A stretch of DNA of 64,000 nt from contig WYBU01000146.1 in the NCBI GenBank assembly GCA_011525745.1, positions 39,368 to 103,367 on the forward strand. Direction: 5' to 3'. Position numbers and translations under genes: made by a program. The notes beneath the pieces are model-generated. The model was given only the letters and a program-made list of their open reading frames with translations. It had not been told where the DNA came from and did not search any database. How positions within the stretch are numbered: the first letter of the stretch is position 1; each line of letters starts with the position of its first letter. The stretch is from Planctomycetaceae bacterium. Lineage in GTDB: Bacteria > Planctomycetota > Phycisphaerae > UBA1845 > UTPLA1. This document shows, one piece after another, positions 26,101-34,281 of this stretch.

Positions 26101-27264
26101 TGCCACGACTCGCCAGCCGAGGTATTCGAGGTCTTGATGCTGCCATTTCCTCTCGCCATTTACCCAAAGGACACGTGGCAAGCGAGCATCAATCAGTGGC
26201 TCATCGATAGTGACATCACCGGCCTCCAAGACAACGCGCAGACCCGACATCGCGCCTTCGGGTATTGGCTGACTTACGAAATGCGCTGGGTAACGATGTG
26301 GTTTAATCGCGTAGACCACCGGAAACGGCGGCACATAGCGCAGGCCCAACAGATCCGTCCCCTTCATCCGGCGCACAAGCGTCCAGGAATCGGCCTTAAC
26401 CTTTTTCGCGATGGTTTCGCGCAACTCGGCGGCGACGATGAGGTAATCGCCGGCCTTCTCGTCATGGACGAGGGCGTACTCGATCTCCGGATGCACCGCC
26501 GCGAACATGTTGCTCAGCAGCGTCCAAGGCGTGGTGGTCCAGACCAGCAGGCTGATGCGCGCGTTTGCGAAATCGGAGATGTCCAATCCCAAATCGCCGA
26601 GCCACTTTTTCGCGCGCTCATCCATGACCAGCGGAAACCGCACATACACGCTGGGATCATCGACTTCGCGGTAGCCCTGGCCGACTTCACCGCTGGACAG
26701 GGCCGTGCCGCCCTGCGCCCACCACCAGACGATCTTGTGGCCCTGATACAGCAGCCCCGCCTCGAACAGCGTCTTCAGCGCCCACCACACGCTCTCGACG
26801 TAGCTTTGATGGTACGTGACGTAGGCTTCCTCGATGTTGACCCAGAAGCCCAGCCGCCTGGTCAGCGTCTCCCACTCGCGCGTGTAGCGGAAGACGCTCT
26901 GCATGCACTTGTGGATGAACGGCTCGACGCCGTAGGCCTCGATTTCTTCCTTGCTGTGGATGCCCAGTTCCTTGCAGACCTCGACCTCGACCGGCAGGCC
27001 GTGGGTGTCCCATCCGGCCTTGCGCTCGCAGAAGTAGCCGCACATGGTGCGGTAGCGCGGGAAGAGGTCTTTGATGGCGCGCGTCAGGCAGTGGCCGGGA
27101 TGCGGCATGCCGTTGGCGGTCGGCGGGCCTTCGTAGAAAACGAAGGGCGGCCCGCCGCGGCGGCGCTCGAGGGACTTTTCGTAGATGCGCTGTTTTTCCC
27201 AGAACGCCAGCACGTCGCGCTCGGCGGCGGGAAAATCGAACTGTGCAGGGACTTCCTTGAACAT
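23113..27264 (-). CDS. ileS: Isoleucyl-tRNA synthetase carrying an in-frame transposase insertion
   Basis: 1383 aa from ATG at 27264 (MFKEVPAQFDFPAAERDVL), 5 bp after the acetyltransferase stop. Charges tRNA-Ile. The HIGH-type motif is HPGH (55-58), KMSKS is at 923-927, the editing domain lies between, and an anticodon-binding and C-terminal region follow. Residues 683-904 (222 aa) are foreign: they contain a complete RAYT-type HUH transposase with REP palindromes at both ends, between LLFGRN and IPFRNCIVLGLLMGEDG. Removing them restores a continuous catalytic domain and a length of about 1161 aa. The frame is open throughout. Either the fusion is tolerated, the insert is removed in some way, or another ileS exists. 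Confidence 0.95.
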   Translation of the reverse strand: MFKEVPAQFDFPAAERDVLAFWEKQRIYEKSLERRRGGPPFVFYEGPPTANGMPHPGHCLTRAIKDLFPRYRTMCGYFCERKAGWDTHGLPVEVEVCKELGIHSKEEIEAYGVEPFIHKCMQSVFRYTREWETLTRRLGFWVNIEEAYVTYHQSYVESVWWALKTLFEAGLLYQGHKIVWWWAQGGTALSSGEVGQGYREVDDPSVYVRFPLVMDERAKKWLGDLGLDISDFANARISLLVWTTTPWTLLSNMFAAVHPEIEYALVHDEKAGDYLIVAAELRETIAKKVKADSWTLVRRMKGTDLLGLRYVPPFPVVYAIKPHRYPAHFVSQPIPEGAMSGLRVVLEAGDVTIDEPLIDARLPRVLWVNGERKWQHQDLEYLGWRVVAADFVTLESGTGLVHEAPAFGEVDFELWREESSKISLGLPLLCAVAPDGTFTDDAPPQFRGRWVKDCDKEIIRDLKERGLLLHHELYRHDYPFCWRAEDDPLIQYPRKSWFIRTTQFKDDMLANNAAINWLPEHIKEGRFGDFLRNNVDWALSRERYWGTPLPIWVCEKTGHMEAVASWDELMSKPDLRGVEVWDEARRRNPALSEHLKVHKPYIDAITYRSPKDPTARMKRVPDVIDCWFDSGAMPFAQWGYPHADRHRFESNFPCDFLSEALDQTRGWFYSLVAISTLLFGRNGVVTRGTGLQPVRPHGNDSTEPRGTGLQPVRPESTTDVRVTSDLSRRCRTLPHWEAGGSTYFVTFRTRSGELDPQERTIVLDACRHWDGERMNLHAVVVMPDHVHMLCTPKEKSPDQWWSISELMHGIKGHTARMINRKRDTSGALWQDEYHDHIVRGEKDYQEKRSYMIANPVRRGLPRDYPWLWVETLNPDENGLQEPAAQDDEAMTHGLQARATRPDYPIPFRNCIVLGLLMGEDGLKMSKSKKNYKEPGYIFDHEGADAMRWLFFSGQAPWTSIRFQESAIADGQREFLIRLYNVYSFFVIYANIDRWTPPPFGAARLPDALGELDRWILSELHGAIRDVRAAMDAYDNFSAARRLNDFVDALSNWYVRRSRERYWRGGMDADKQAAYAVLYDCLITTTLLIAPFTPFLAETLYQNLVVTGAARGDARPPDSVHLCDYPAPDPARIDEKLSEEMAVVRDIVSLGRAARAEAKIRVRQPLPLVEIVLANPAHTAWLAAHESLFCDELNVKAVEFTAHADHYVNYQVKPNFKSLGPRFGKLAPAIKTALAKLADPAALRRQLEDRGRAPLTVDGQPIELTPEDVKVELSAKPGWTAAQNRTAVVVLRTEISDELRREGLARELVHHVQQIRKNLDLRYEQRIELGIAADAELQDVVRAFESYLAGETLAARIAAAPLAGITAHRVDIEGHAAELFVKPL
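24572..24592. repeat. REP palindrome, left end of the RAYT
   Basis: GCACGGGCTTG...GTCCGTGC, slightly imperfect. With outward flank ...GCGTGGCAC it mirrors the right-end copy. Translated within ileS as THGLQARATRPD. Confidence 0.85.
25128..25202. repeat. Two direct REP palindromes, right end of the RAYT
   Basis: Two copies of the perfect palindrome GCACGGGC-TGCAA-GCCCGTGC at 25128-25148 and 25182-25202, 54 bp apart, each followed by CACGCG. Both are translated in frame as RGTGLQPVRP. The outer copy abuts the GGGGTAGTC end. Confidence 0.85.
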
Positions 27265-27269
27265 GTCGG

Positions 27270-27812
27270 TTACCGTTGCGGCGCGGTTGACGGCCGTTTC
27301 AACTCGTATTGAATCACGCCTTCCTCGCCGGAAAAACCGGTGACGCCCGCGGCGACCTGCACGAAACCGCACTTTTCGAGCACGCGGATCGAGGCCGGCA
27401 GGTCCGGCATTGTCTCGGCGACGATGCGGTTGACGGCGGGGTCTTCGAAGGCCATGTCGATCAGGCGCCGCGTGGCCTCGCCGGCGTAGCCGCGGCGGCG
27501 GAACGAGGCGACGACGCCGTAGCCGATATCGACGCGGCCATCGTTGGGCGGGCTTTTCAGGCCGGCCGTGCCGATGAGGACGCGCGGCTCGCGCTGCACG
27601 ACGAACCACATGGTATAGCCGTCCTGGGGCGGTTGGCGCTCCAGCGCGTCGGCCATATGGGGCAGGGCGTCGCCGAGAAATTCGTGCGGCCAGTCGGCGG
27701 GCACGTCGGCATCGAGCAGGGCGGCGAGGCGCGCGCGATCATCGCGGGCGGCGGCTCGCACGGGATCGGCCCAGGCGCGGATCAGTTCCAGTCGGGGTGT
27801 GAAGAGGCGCAT
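27270..27812 (-). CDS. GNAT-family N-acetyltransferase
   Basis: 180 aa from ATG at 27812 (MRLFTPRLELIRAW). RimJ/RimL-type GNAT fold: N-terminal TPRLELIR, the acetyl-CoA-binding VVASFRRRGYAGEATRRLI with the RxxGxA/G loop, then VNRIVAETMPDLPASIRVLE and KCGFVQV. Transfers an acetyl group, probably to a protein N-terminus or small molecule; the substrate is unknown. Only 5 bp separates it from ileS, so the two are very likely one transcript. Confidence 0.9.
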   Translation of the reverse strand: MRLFTPRLELIRAWADPVRAAARDDRARLAALLDADVPADWPHEFLGDALPHMADALERQPPQDGYTMWFVVQREPRVLIGTAGLKSPPNDGRVDIGYGVVASFRRRGYAGEATRRLIDMAFEDPAVNRIVAETMPDLPASIRVLEKCGFVQVAAGVTGFSGEEGVIQYELKRPSTAPQR

Positions 27813-28164
27813 GAATCGGTCGCCAGCATAACGCCGCGGGGGGTTGGGTGAAATGATCGGGCCGGCGCAAGCGGGCGGTGAATCGGGATTCCAGGATCGT
27901 GGAACCGCCGCAAAGCGGTGGGCCGCTCGATTCGGTCCGAGCCGCCAGGGCCGGCGCGGCGGTGACTGCGCGACGCGAAGTTTGCCCCGGCGCTGGCGCT
28001 TGGTGCTCGGATCAGATGCGGAGTCGCCCGGGCTACAAGCCCGGGCCACGCGGAACAGCGGTCGGGGCGGCCAGTCAGGTTCGCGGCGCGCGGTCAGGTT
28101 CGCGGCTCGGGGTCGGGTTCGCCGCTCGCGGTCGGGTTCGCGGCGTGCGGTCAGGTTCGCGCCG
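27813..28164. repeat. Intergenic region with palindromes and 19-bp tandem repeats
   Basis: No gene seen. A CCGCCGCAAAGCGGTGG palindrome lies at about 27903-27925 and CGGGCTACAAGCCCG with the CCACGCGG tail at about 28027-28052. Five tandem units of about 19 bp (core GTCAGGTTCGCGGC) occupy 28074-28168 and run up to the rho stop codon. Confidence 0.75.
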
Positions 28165-28168
28165 TCAG
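28074..28168. repeat. Five tandem ~19-bp units abutting the rho stop
   Basis: Units GTC(A/G)GGTTCGC(G/C)GC plus variable tail, at 28074, 28093, 28112, 28131 and 28150. On the rho mRNA strand they read as GAACCTGAC/GAACCCGAC repeats, C-rich and spaced, overlapping the last codon of rho. Confidence 0.75.
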
Positions 28169-29715
28169 GCGAGGTTCATGGTTATCAGGAACTCGCGGTT
28201 GGTGCGGACCTTCGACAGTCGGCCGGTGAGCAGTTCCATCGCCTCGACCGGGTTCATGTCGCTGAGGACGCGGCGCAGCTTGTAGACCAGTTCCAGCTCC
28301 TTGGGATCGAGCAGGAGCTCTTCCTTGCGGGAGCCCGAGGCGCAAATGTCGATGGCCGGCCAGATGCGTTTGTCGACCAGTCGGCGGTCGAGGTGCAGTT
28401 CGCTGTTGCCGGTGCCCTTGAACTCCTCGAAGATGACTTCGTCCATCTTCGAGCCGGTGTCGACCAGGGCGGTTCCGATGATGGTCAGGCTGCCGCCTTC
28501 CTCGATGTTGCGGGCGGCGCCGAAGAATCGCTTGGGCTTCTGGAGGGCGTTGGCGTCGATGCCGCCGGACAGAATCTTGCCGGAGTGGGGGATTTCGGTG
28601 TTGTAGGCCCGCGCCAGGCGGGTGATCGAGTCGAGCAGAATGACCACGTCGCGGCCGAACTCGACCATGCGTTTGGCCTTCTCGATGACCATTTCGGCGA
28701 CCTGCACGTGTCGGCTGGCCGGCTCGTCGAAGGTGCTGCTGATGACCTCGGCCTTGGTATGCCGCTGCATTTCGGTGACTTCCTCGGGGCGTTCGTCGAT
28801 GAGCAGGATGAAGACGAAGACCTCGGGGTGGTTCTTGGTGATGGCGTTGGCGATTTTCTGAAGCAGGACGGTCTTGCCGGTTCGCGGCGGCGCGACGATG
28901 AGCATGCGCTGGCCCATGCCGATGGGGGTGACGATGTCGACGACGCGCATGTTAATTTCGGTCGGCTCGGTTTCGAGGACGATGCGTTTGGTCGGGTGCA
29001 GCGGGGTGAGGTCTTCGAAGTTGGTCTTCTCGGTGACGACCTCGGGGCTTTCGAAGTTGATCATTTCGACCCGCAGCAGCGCGAAGTAGCGCTCGGACTC
29101 CTTGGGGGGTCGAATCTGGCCGGCGATGACGTGGCCGGTCTTAAGGCCGAAGCGGCGAATCTGCGACGGGCTGATGTAGATGTCGTCGGGGCAGGGGAGG
29201 TAGTTGTACTCGGGGCTGCGCAGGAAGCCGAAGCCGTCGGGCAGGATTTCGAGCACGCCCTCGCCGTACATCAGGCCGTTGCGGTTGATGCGCTCCTTGA
29301 CGATTTTGAAGATGAGGTCCTGCTTCTTGAGGGCGGCGTATTCGAGGACGCCCTCGGCCTTGGCGACCTCGTGCAGCTCCTGGACGCCCATGCGCTGCAA
29401 ATCGGTGATGTGCAGCTCGCCGCGTTTGACCTCTTCGTATTTTTCGTGCGTTTCGCGGTCGATGGCTTCCTGATCGACGTCGCCGCCGCGCGCGTCGGCG
29501 AATTCCGCGGCGCGCCCGCCGGTTTCTTCGTGCGGCGCCGGCCGTTCGGTTTCCGCGAAGCCGTCGTCTTCGGCCGCGGCCTCGGCCGCGTCGTCGAGAT
29601 ATTCCGCGTCGACGGGCCGGCTGTTGTCGGCCGTCATGGAACGGCCGCGGCGCGGGCCGTCGGCGGGCTTGCGGCGTTGGATGCGGGACCGTTGAGAACT
29701 CTGTGCCTTACCCAT
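28165..29715 (-). CDS. rho: Transcription termination factor Rho
   Basis: 516 aa from ATG at 29715, with a GGAGG upstream. Hexameric RNA helicase that ends transcription at C-rich sites. Visible blocks: an N-terminal helical domain ([18 protein letters not shown]), the RNA-binding cold-shock-like domain ([20 protein letters not shown]), Walker [25 protein letters not shown], the Q-loop region and the C-terminal [20 protein letters not shown]. The first 100 residues are a charged extension beyond the E. coli length (419 aa), common in high-GC phyla. coaE lies 85 bp upstream. Confidence 0.97.
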   Translation of the reverse strand: MGKAQSSQRSRIQRRKPADGPRRGRSMTADNSRPVDAEYLDDAAEAAAEDDGFAETERPAPHEETGGRAAEFADARGGDVDQEAIDRETHEKYEEVKRGELHITDLQRMGVQELHEVAKAEGVLEYAALKKQDLIFKIVKERINRNGLMYGEGVLEILPDGFGFLRSPEYNYLPCPDDIYISPSQIRRFGLKTGHVIAGQIRPPKESERYFALLRVEMINFESPEVVTEKTNFEDLTPLHPTKRIVLETEPTEINMRVVDIVTPIGMGQRMLIVAPPRTGKTVLLQKIANAITKNHPEVFVFILLIDERPEEVTEMQRHTKAEVISSTFDEPASRHVQVAEMVIEKAKRMVEFGRDVVILLDSITRLARAYNTEIPHSGKILSGGIDANALQKPKRFFGAARNIEEGGSLTIIGTALVDTGSKMDEVIFEEFKGTGNSELHLDRRLVDKRIWPAIDICASGSRKEELLLDPKELELVYKLRRVLSDMNPVEAMELLTGRLSKVRTNREFLITMNLA

Positions 29716-29800
29716 AACTTCGAAACCTCCAGCAGTCGTGATACGTGGCGCCCCGCGGGTTTTTGGTGTTGTGGGCGGGGCTTGGTGTCAGCGGAAATGA

Positions 29801-30583
29801 CTACAGCGATATATCGCCAGGCGTTTCCCGCTCGGCGGCGGGCGTCGGGCACGCGCCCGATTCGCTCCCGCGGTACCGGGAAACGATTTGTGAAAAGATG
29901 TCCTGAACCTTCCGTCTCAGGGTCTCCAGGTCGGCGTCGTTGACGCAGACGTAATCGGCCCGGCGGCGTTTTTGCTCCACCGGGAGTTGAGCGGCCTCGC
30001 GGCGGCTCCAATCGTCTTCGGACCAGCCGCGCTGCGTCGCGACGCGCCGTCGCCGCGCCGATTCGGGCGCTTCGACGAAAACGATTGCGTCGCACTCGCG
30101 ATCGAGGCCGGCCTCGAACAGAAGCGGCGCGTCGATCACGATGGCCGTGACGCCGGGCCGCCGGCGGGCTTCGTCCATCCGCCGCCGGCGTTCGCGGCCG
30201 ATGAGCGGATGGAGCAGTTGTTCGAGTCGGCGACGCTGATCGGGGTCGTCGAAGACTCGGCCGGCGATTCGCGCGCGGTCCGGCAAGCCGTCGGGTCCGA
30301 AGACCGAATCTCCCCACCACTCGCGAAGGGTGCGGCGGACTTCGTCCGTGCAAAGAACGTGCCGTCCGATTTCATCGGACTCCACGACGCACGCCCCCAA
30401 ATCGCGGAACATCGCACCGACGGTGCTTTTGCCCGATCCGACGCCGCCGGCCAGCCCGATGACGCACAACGGGCGAGGCGACCAAGCGGCCGGCGTATGG
30501 CCCGTCAGCCACGCGTTGCCGGCGCCCTCTTCAGCGGTCGGTTTCGCCGATCCGCTGTCGGATTCCGGTGGCGAACCGTTCAC
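29801..30583 (-). CDS. coaE: Dephospho-CoA kinase
   Basis: 260 aa. Last step of CoA synthesis: ATP-dependent phosphorylation of the ribose 3'-OH of dephospho-CoA. P-loop GLAGGVGSGKST follows a non-conserved 40-residue N-terminal tail; VVESDEIGRHVL, VIDAPLLFEAGLD and the LID-like RRRRVATQRGWSEDD are present. The tail suggests the true start might be downstream, but no better ATG precedes the P-loop. Probably co-transcribed with rho. Confidence 0.93.
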   Translation of the reverse strand: MNGSPPESDSGSAKPTAEEGAGNAWLTGHTPAAWSPRPLCVIGLAGGVGSGKSTVGAMFRDLGACVVESDEIGRHVLCTDEVRRTLREWWGDSVFGPDGLPDRARIAGRVFDDPDQRRRLEQLLHPLIGRERRRRMDEARRRPGVTAIVIDAPLLFEAGLDRECDAIVFVEAPESARRRRVATQRGWSEDDWSRREAAQLPVEQKRRRADYVCVNDADLETLRRKVQDIFSQIVSRYRGSESGACPTPAAERETPGDISL

Positions 30584-31147
30584 CGGAACCGCCTCCGGTC
30601 ACGGGCCGCGAACCACACGGATAGACGTAAGCGGAGTCTCACTCGACCAGCCGCGCGTTTGGACTCACCGAGGAGAGGGAACCGAAAATCCTGAATGCCG
30701 TCGTACGAATTCGATCCTGCGACGGTGCACGCGGAACAGTCGCATTGTAGCCGGAGTCCACGGGAAAGTCACGAGAATTTCGCGGGACGCCTTGCGACGT
30801 GCGACGACGCGTTTTAACCCCACGTCGTACTTCTCTTTCATAGCACATATCGACCGGAATGGCAAGCCCTTGAAGCGTCATTTTTCGGCGGTTCGTGAAA
30901 TCGGGCGGGCGGGGGATTTAGGGTGCATGCCGCGGGCGGTGTGCACGCGAAGCAATTTGTGATTAAAAAAGGCATGAAGGCGCGAAGTTAAGAAAGTCGT
31001 CGCGGGGCACTCGCTCGTAAGTCGATGTACTGGCGTATGTTGCGCGGCGTGGTGTTTGAGCGTCAAGGCGAGACGCGAACGGACGTTGTGTTCGTAGTGT
31101 CGGAACCGCCGGTCCGCGTACCCGGGCATGTGGCTGCGAAGGCGTCG
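30584..31147. other. Intergenic region with a 66-bp repeat copy
   Basis: About 560 bp without a gene, upstream of coaE and downstream of the radical SAM gene. 30958-31023 (from TGTGATTAAAAAAGGC to CTCGCTCGTAAGTC) matches 53335-53400 closely. Remainder: nothing recognised. Confidence 0.6.
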
Positions 31148-31843
31148 TCAGCCGACGCCGAAATCGGTGTTTTTCCACAGGACTTCGACGTTCGGTTCGT
31201 CTTCGAGCCAGCGGAACTCGTCGGCGAACCAGCCCATGATGTCGTCGTCGATCAGGCCGGCCGATTTGGAGTTGGGGGTGAACAGGTTCACGCAGCCATA
31301 GCGGAAGTGTTTGCGGAGCAGGTCGATGTCGCGGCGGACGGTGTCGCGCGTCTGGCCGCGGAAGCCGACGAGCAGGCAGATGGTGTCGGTCAGGGCGGCG
31401 ACTTCGGCGGGGCCGGAGAAGTGCATCGACTTGTTGAGCACGGCGTTGCGCAGATGGTCGTCGAACGTCTCGACGCCGAGCTTGATGCGCGTCGGGACGC
31501 CGAAGAACGCGCGCGTGTCGGGCCAGGCGCGGCGATAGGACCAGTAGGACTCGCAGATGAACTCGGTGATGCCGCGCTGGGCGATCAAGTCGCGGATGCG
31601 GGCGCGGATCTCATCGGGCAGCTCCTGAATGCTGCCGGAGTTGATGACTTCCAGTCGGCCGAACTGGCCGGTGACCCTGGACAGTTCGCGATCGGCGACG
31701 CGGCGGATTTCGTCGAGGTTGGTGGTGTTGTCGGCGATGTAGTCGCAAAAGGTGCAGCGGCTCCAGACGCAGGGCAGGCCGCGCAGCAGCACGATTTCGC
31801 GCGGCAGCTTGGCGGTGATTCGCGCGTAGCGTACGAGGTCCAT
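31148..31843 (-). CDS. Radical SAM protein with a Cx4CxxC cluster motif
   Basis: 231 aa from ATG at 31843 (MDLVRYARITAKLPREIV). The [4Fe-4S]-binding motif reads CVWSRCTFCDY, a Cx4CxxC spacing rather than the canonical Cx3CxxC. Downstream GSIQELPDEIRARI, FICESYWSYRRA, RIKLGVETFDDHLRNAVLNK and LVGFRGQT match radical SAM (Elp3/B12-domain-less) barrel strands. The substrate is unknown. Short length suggests only the SAM barrel. It stands alone and divergent from the phosphatase gene downstream. Confidence 0.82.
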   Translation of the reverse strand: MDLVRYARITAKLPREIVLLRGLPCVWSRCTFCDYIADNTTNLDEIRRVADRELSRVTGQFGRLEVINSGSIQELPDEIRARIRDLIAQRGITEFICESYWSYRRAWPDTRAFFGVPTRIKLGVETFDDHLRNAVLNKSMHFSGPAEVAALTDTICLLVGFRGQTRDTVRRDIDLLRKHFRYGCVNLFTPNSKSAGLIDDDIMGWFADEFRWLEDEPNVEVLWKNTDFGVG

Positions 31844-32132
31844 GCGGATTGATTTTATGTGGATGCCGGGCGGTTTGCCGGGTTGAGCGCTGCATTGCGC
31901 ACCGGCGACCCGCCGCTTGCGCGGCGGATTGTGATGGTGCGCGGCGCCGGCGCTTGCGGCTCGGGCCGGGAAGCAAGGCCGGCGCGAGCGATGCGGACGC
32001 TGATTGGTCCGACGTCGGGGCAAAGCGCCTCATCGTCCGCCGCGCGGCGGGGTCCTACAATCAGGACCGCCGATGCGATGCGGGCGATCGTGCGGAGGGC
32101 CGCAAGCGCCGGCCCGCAAGGTTGTCCGAACC

Positions 32133-34070
32133 ATGCAGACTGCGAGCGTGTCCAGTTCCACAGGCCAGCCGGGATTATCCGTGAGCGGCGACGATACCGC
32201 GTCGTCGCCGGCGCCACCTGCGCCGGGGGTCGAATTGCCCCCGGGGGAGTCAAAGACGTGCGCGGCGGCGCAACCCGGCCGCACGTTGGCGGACTTCATC
32301 GACGTTGAGACGCTGCAATCACTTCAGGACCGTTTTTCGGCGCTGACCGGCGTGGCGACGAGCTTTCGCGCGCCGGACGGCGTACACGTCACGCGCCCGA
32401 CGGGCGAAAGCGATTTCTGCCGGCTGATGATGAGCACGCCGATCGGCGGGGAGCGCTGTCGCCGCTCGCATGAAGAGGCCGCGCGGCAGGCGGGGCGGGG
32501 GGATGCGCCGTGCCGCAATGAATGTCACGCGGGTCTGACGCAATTCGCCGCACCGATCGTGGTCGAGGGGCGTCATCTGGCGACGATTTTGATGGGGGAT
32601 CGTCCGCGCGCGCCGCTGACCGACGATGCGCTGCGGCGGCTGGCGCGGGAGTGCGGCATCGACGCCGACCTGCTGCAACGGGCGGCGTGGGCGCTGCGGG
32701 CGTGGTCGGACCGCGACATGACGGCGGCGGTCGGGTTCCTTCAGTTCATGGCCCATGCGCTGGCGCAGCGGTGTTATCAGGCGGTGCAGTTGCGCGACCG
32801 CATCGACGAGTTGACGGCGCTGTATCACCTCAGTTCGATGCTGGCAGGGGCGACCGATCTTCAGGCGGTGCTGGACACGTCGGTGCGGATCGCCGCGGAA
32901 GTGCTGGCGGTGAAGGCGGCGAGCATCCGGCTGATCGACGAGGAGACGGGCGAGCTGAAGATCGCGGCGGTGCACAATCTGTCGCCGCGATATCTGTCGA
33001 AGGGCGGCCTGTCGGTGGCGGGCAGTCCGATCGACCGCGAAGCGCTGGAGAAGGGGATTGTTTATGTCGCCAATCAGCCGGAGGATTCGCGGACGGTGTA
33101 TCCGGCGCAGGCGCGGGACGAGGGGATCGTTTCGGCGCTGGTGGCGGCGATGACTTACCGCGGCAAGTCGATCGGCGTGATGCGCGTGTACACGGGCGCG
33201 CCGCGCCAGTTCAGCCCGTTCGAGCACTCGCTGCTGACGGCGATGGCGTCGCAGATGGCGGCGGCGATTATGCACGCGCGGCTGCGGCACGACGCGCTGG
33301 AGGCCGAGCGACTGGAGCGGCAGATCAGGCTGGCCGGCGACGTGCAGCGGCGGATGATTCCGAGCGAGCCGCCGCGGCATGCGCATCTGGAGTTCGGCGC
33401 GGTGTACCGGCCGAGCCTGGCGCTGTCGGGGGATTTCTACGATTTTCTCGAATTGCCGCAGGGCAACGCGGGCGTGGCGATCGCCGACGTGGTGGGCAAG
33501 GGGGTTCCGGCGTCGCTGACGATGGCGAGCGTGCGGGCGGCGTTTCGGGCGCACGCGCGGAGCATTTACGACATCGACCGGATCATGGCGGAGGTGAACC
33601 GGCATATCTGCCGCGACACGCTGATCAGCGAGTTCGTGACGGCGTTTTACGGCGTTTTCTCGGCGGATGGCCGGCGGCTGACGTACTGCAACGCGGGGCA
33701 CGAGCCGCCGCTGCTGCTGCGCGCGGGGAGCGATCGGATCGAATCGCTGGAGACGGGCGGGATGATTCTGGGCGTCGATCCGGCGGCGCGGTACGACAAG
33801 GGGATCGTGCACCTCGATCCGGGCGACGTGCTGCTGGCGTACACGGACGGGCTGGTGGAGGCGTCGAATTTCGACTTCGAGATGTTCGGACGGGAACGGG
33901 CGCGGGGGTCGCTGATGCATCATCGCGTGCTGGATGCGGCGAACCTGGCGTCGCAGATCTTGTGGGATCAGCGGCGGTTCCTGGGGCTGGCGGGGCAGTC
34001 GGATGACGTCACGATTGTGACGGTGAAGGCGCGGGAGGCGGGCGCGGCGTCGAGCGAGCCGCGACCGTGA
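32133..34070 (+). CDS. PocR-GAF-SpoIIE (PP2C-type) phosphatase
   Basis: 645 aa from ATG at 32133 (MQTASVSSSTGQ). About 55-210: PocR-like sensory domain with a Cys cluster (DFCRLM, GERCRRSHEEA, APCRNECHAGLTQFAAPI) that may bind a metal or ligand. About 225-395: GAF domain (DRIDELTALYHLSSMLAGAT). About 400-640: SpoIIE/PP2C phosphatase with GDVQRRMIPSEPP, LSGDFYDFL, VVGKGVPASLTMA and AYTDGLVEA metal-binding motifs. Such proteins dephosphorylate anti-anti-sigma factors (STAS), linking a signal to a partner-switching sigma pathway; no STAS or HATPase gene is adjacent. Confidence 0.92.
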   Translation: MQTASVSSSTGQPGLSVSGDDTASSPAPPAPGVELPPGESKTCAAAQPGRTLADFIDVETLQSLQDRFSALTGVATSFRAPDGVHVTRPTGESDFCRLMMSTPIGGERCRRSHEEAARQAGRGDAPCRNECHAGLTQFAAPIVVEGRHLATILMGDRPRAPLTDDALRRLARECGIDADLLQRAAWALRAWSDRDMTAAVGFLQFMAHALAQRCYQAVQLRDRIDELTALYHLSSMLAGATDLQAVLDTSVRIAAEVLAVKAASIRLIDEETGELKIAAVHNLSPRYLSKGGLSVAGSPIDREALEKGIVYVANQPEDSRTVYPAQARDEGIVSALVAAMTYRGKSIGVMRVYTGAPRQFSPFEHSLLTAMASQMAAAIMHARLRHDALEAERLERQIRLAGDVQRRMIPSEPPRHAHLEFGAVYRPSLALSGDFYDFLELPQGNAGVAIADVVGKGVPASLTMASVRAAFRAHARSIYDIDRIMAEVNRHICRDTLISEFVTAFYGVFSADGRRLTYCNAGHEPPLLLRAGSDRIESLETGGMILGVDPAARYDKGIVHLDPGDVLLAYTDGLVEASNFDFEMFGRERARGSLMHHRVLDAANLASQILWDQRRFLGLAGQSDDVTIVTVKAREAGAASSEPRP

Positions 34071-34163
34071 AGGAGCGCCGTAGAGCGCTTCGACGACGGT
34101 GGGAGTGCGTCGTCGCGACGCTTACCTGTGCGATCGGTCGCCCTGTCCCTTCAGTGCGTGTGC

Positions 34164-34230
34164 CGCCGCTCGCTCACGGTCGCGGTTCGGATCGGGGAAT
34201 GCGCCGCTCGCTCACGGTCGCGGTTCGGAT
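34164..34230. repeat. Two direct copies of a CTCACGGTCGCGGTTCGGAT element
   Basis: GCCGCTCGCTCACGGTCGCGG-type units at 34164-34192 and 34203-34230 (39-bp spacing). Single relatives at 58699-58725, and in reverse orientation near 60-95, 556-606 and 63744-63770. Lies after the phosphatase stop. Confidence 0.75.
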
Positions 34231-34281
34231 GAGGGGGGGCGCGGCGCGTGGAGGCACTCGCAACGGCGCGTGCGACGTTGC

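Noticed and set aside
27844..29943. 699-aa plus-strand protein antisense to rho
   Set aside because: Antisense shadow of rho, GC-skew driven; composition (Gly/Asp/Ala-rich) and frame match the reverse of real codons.
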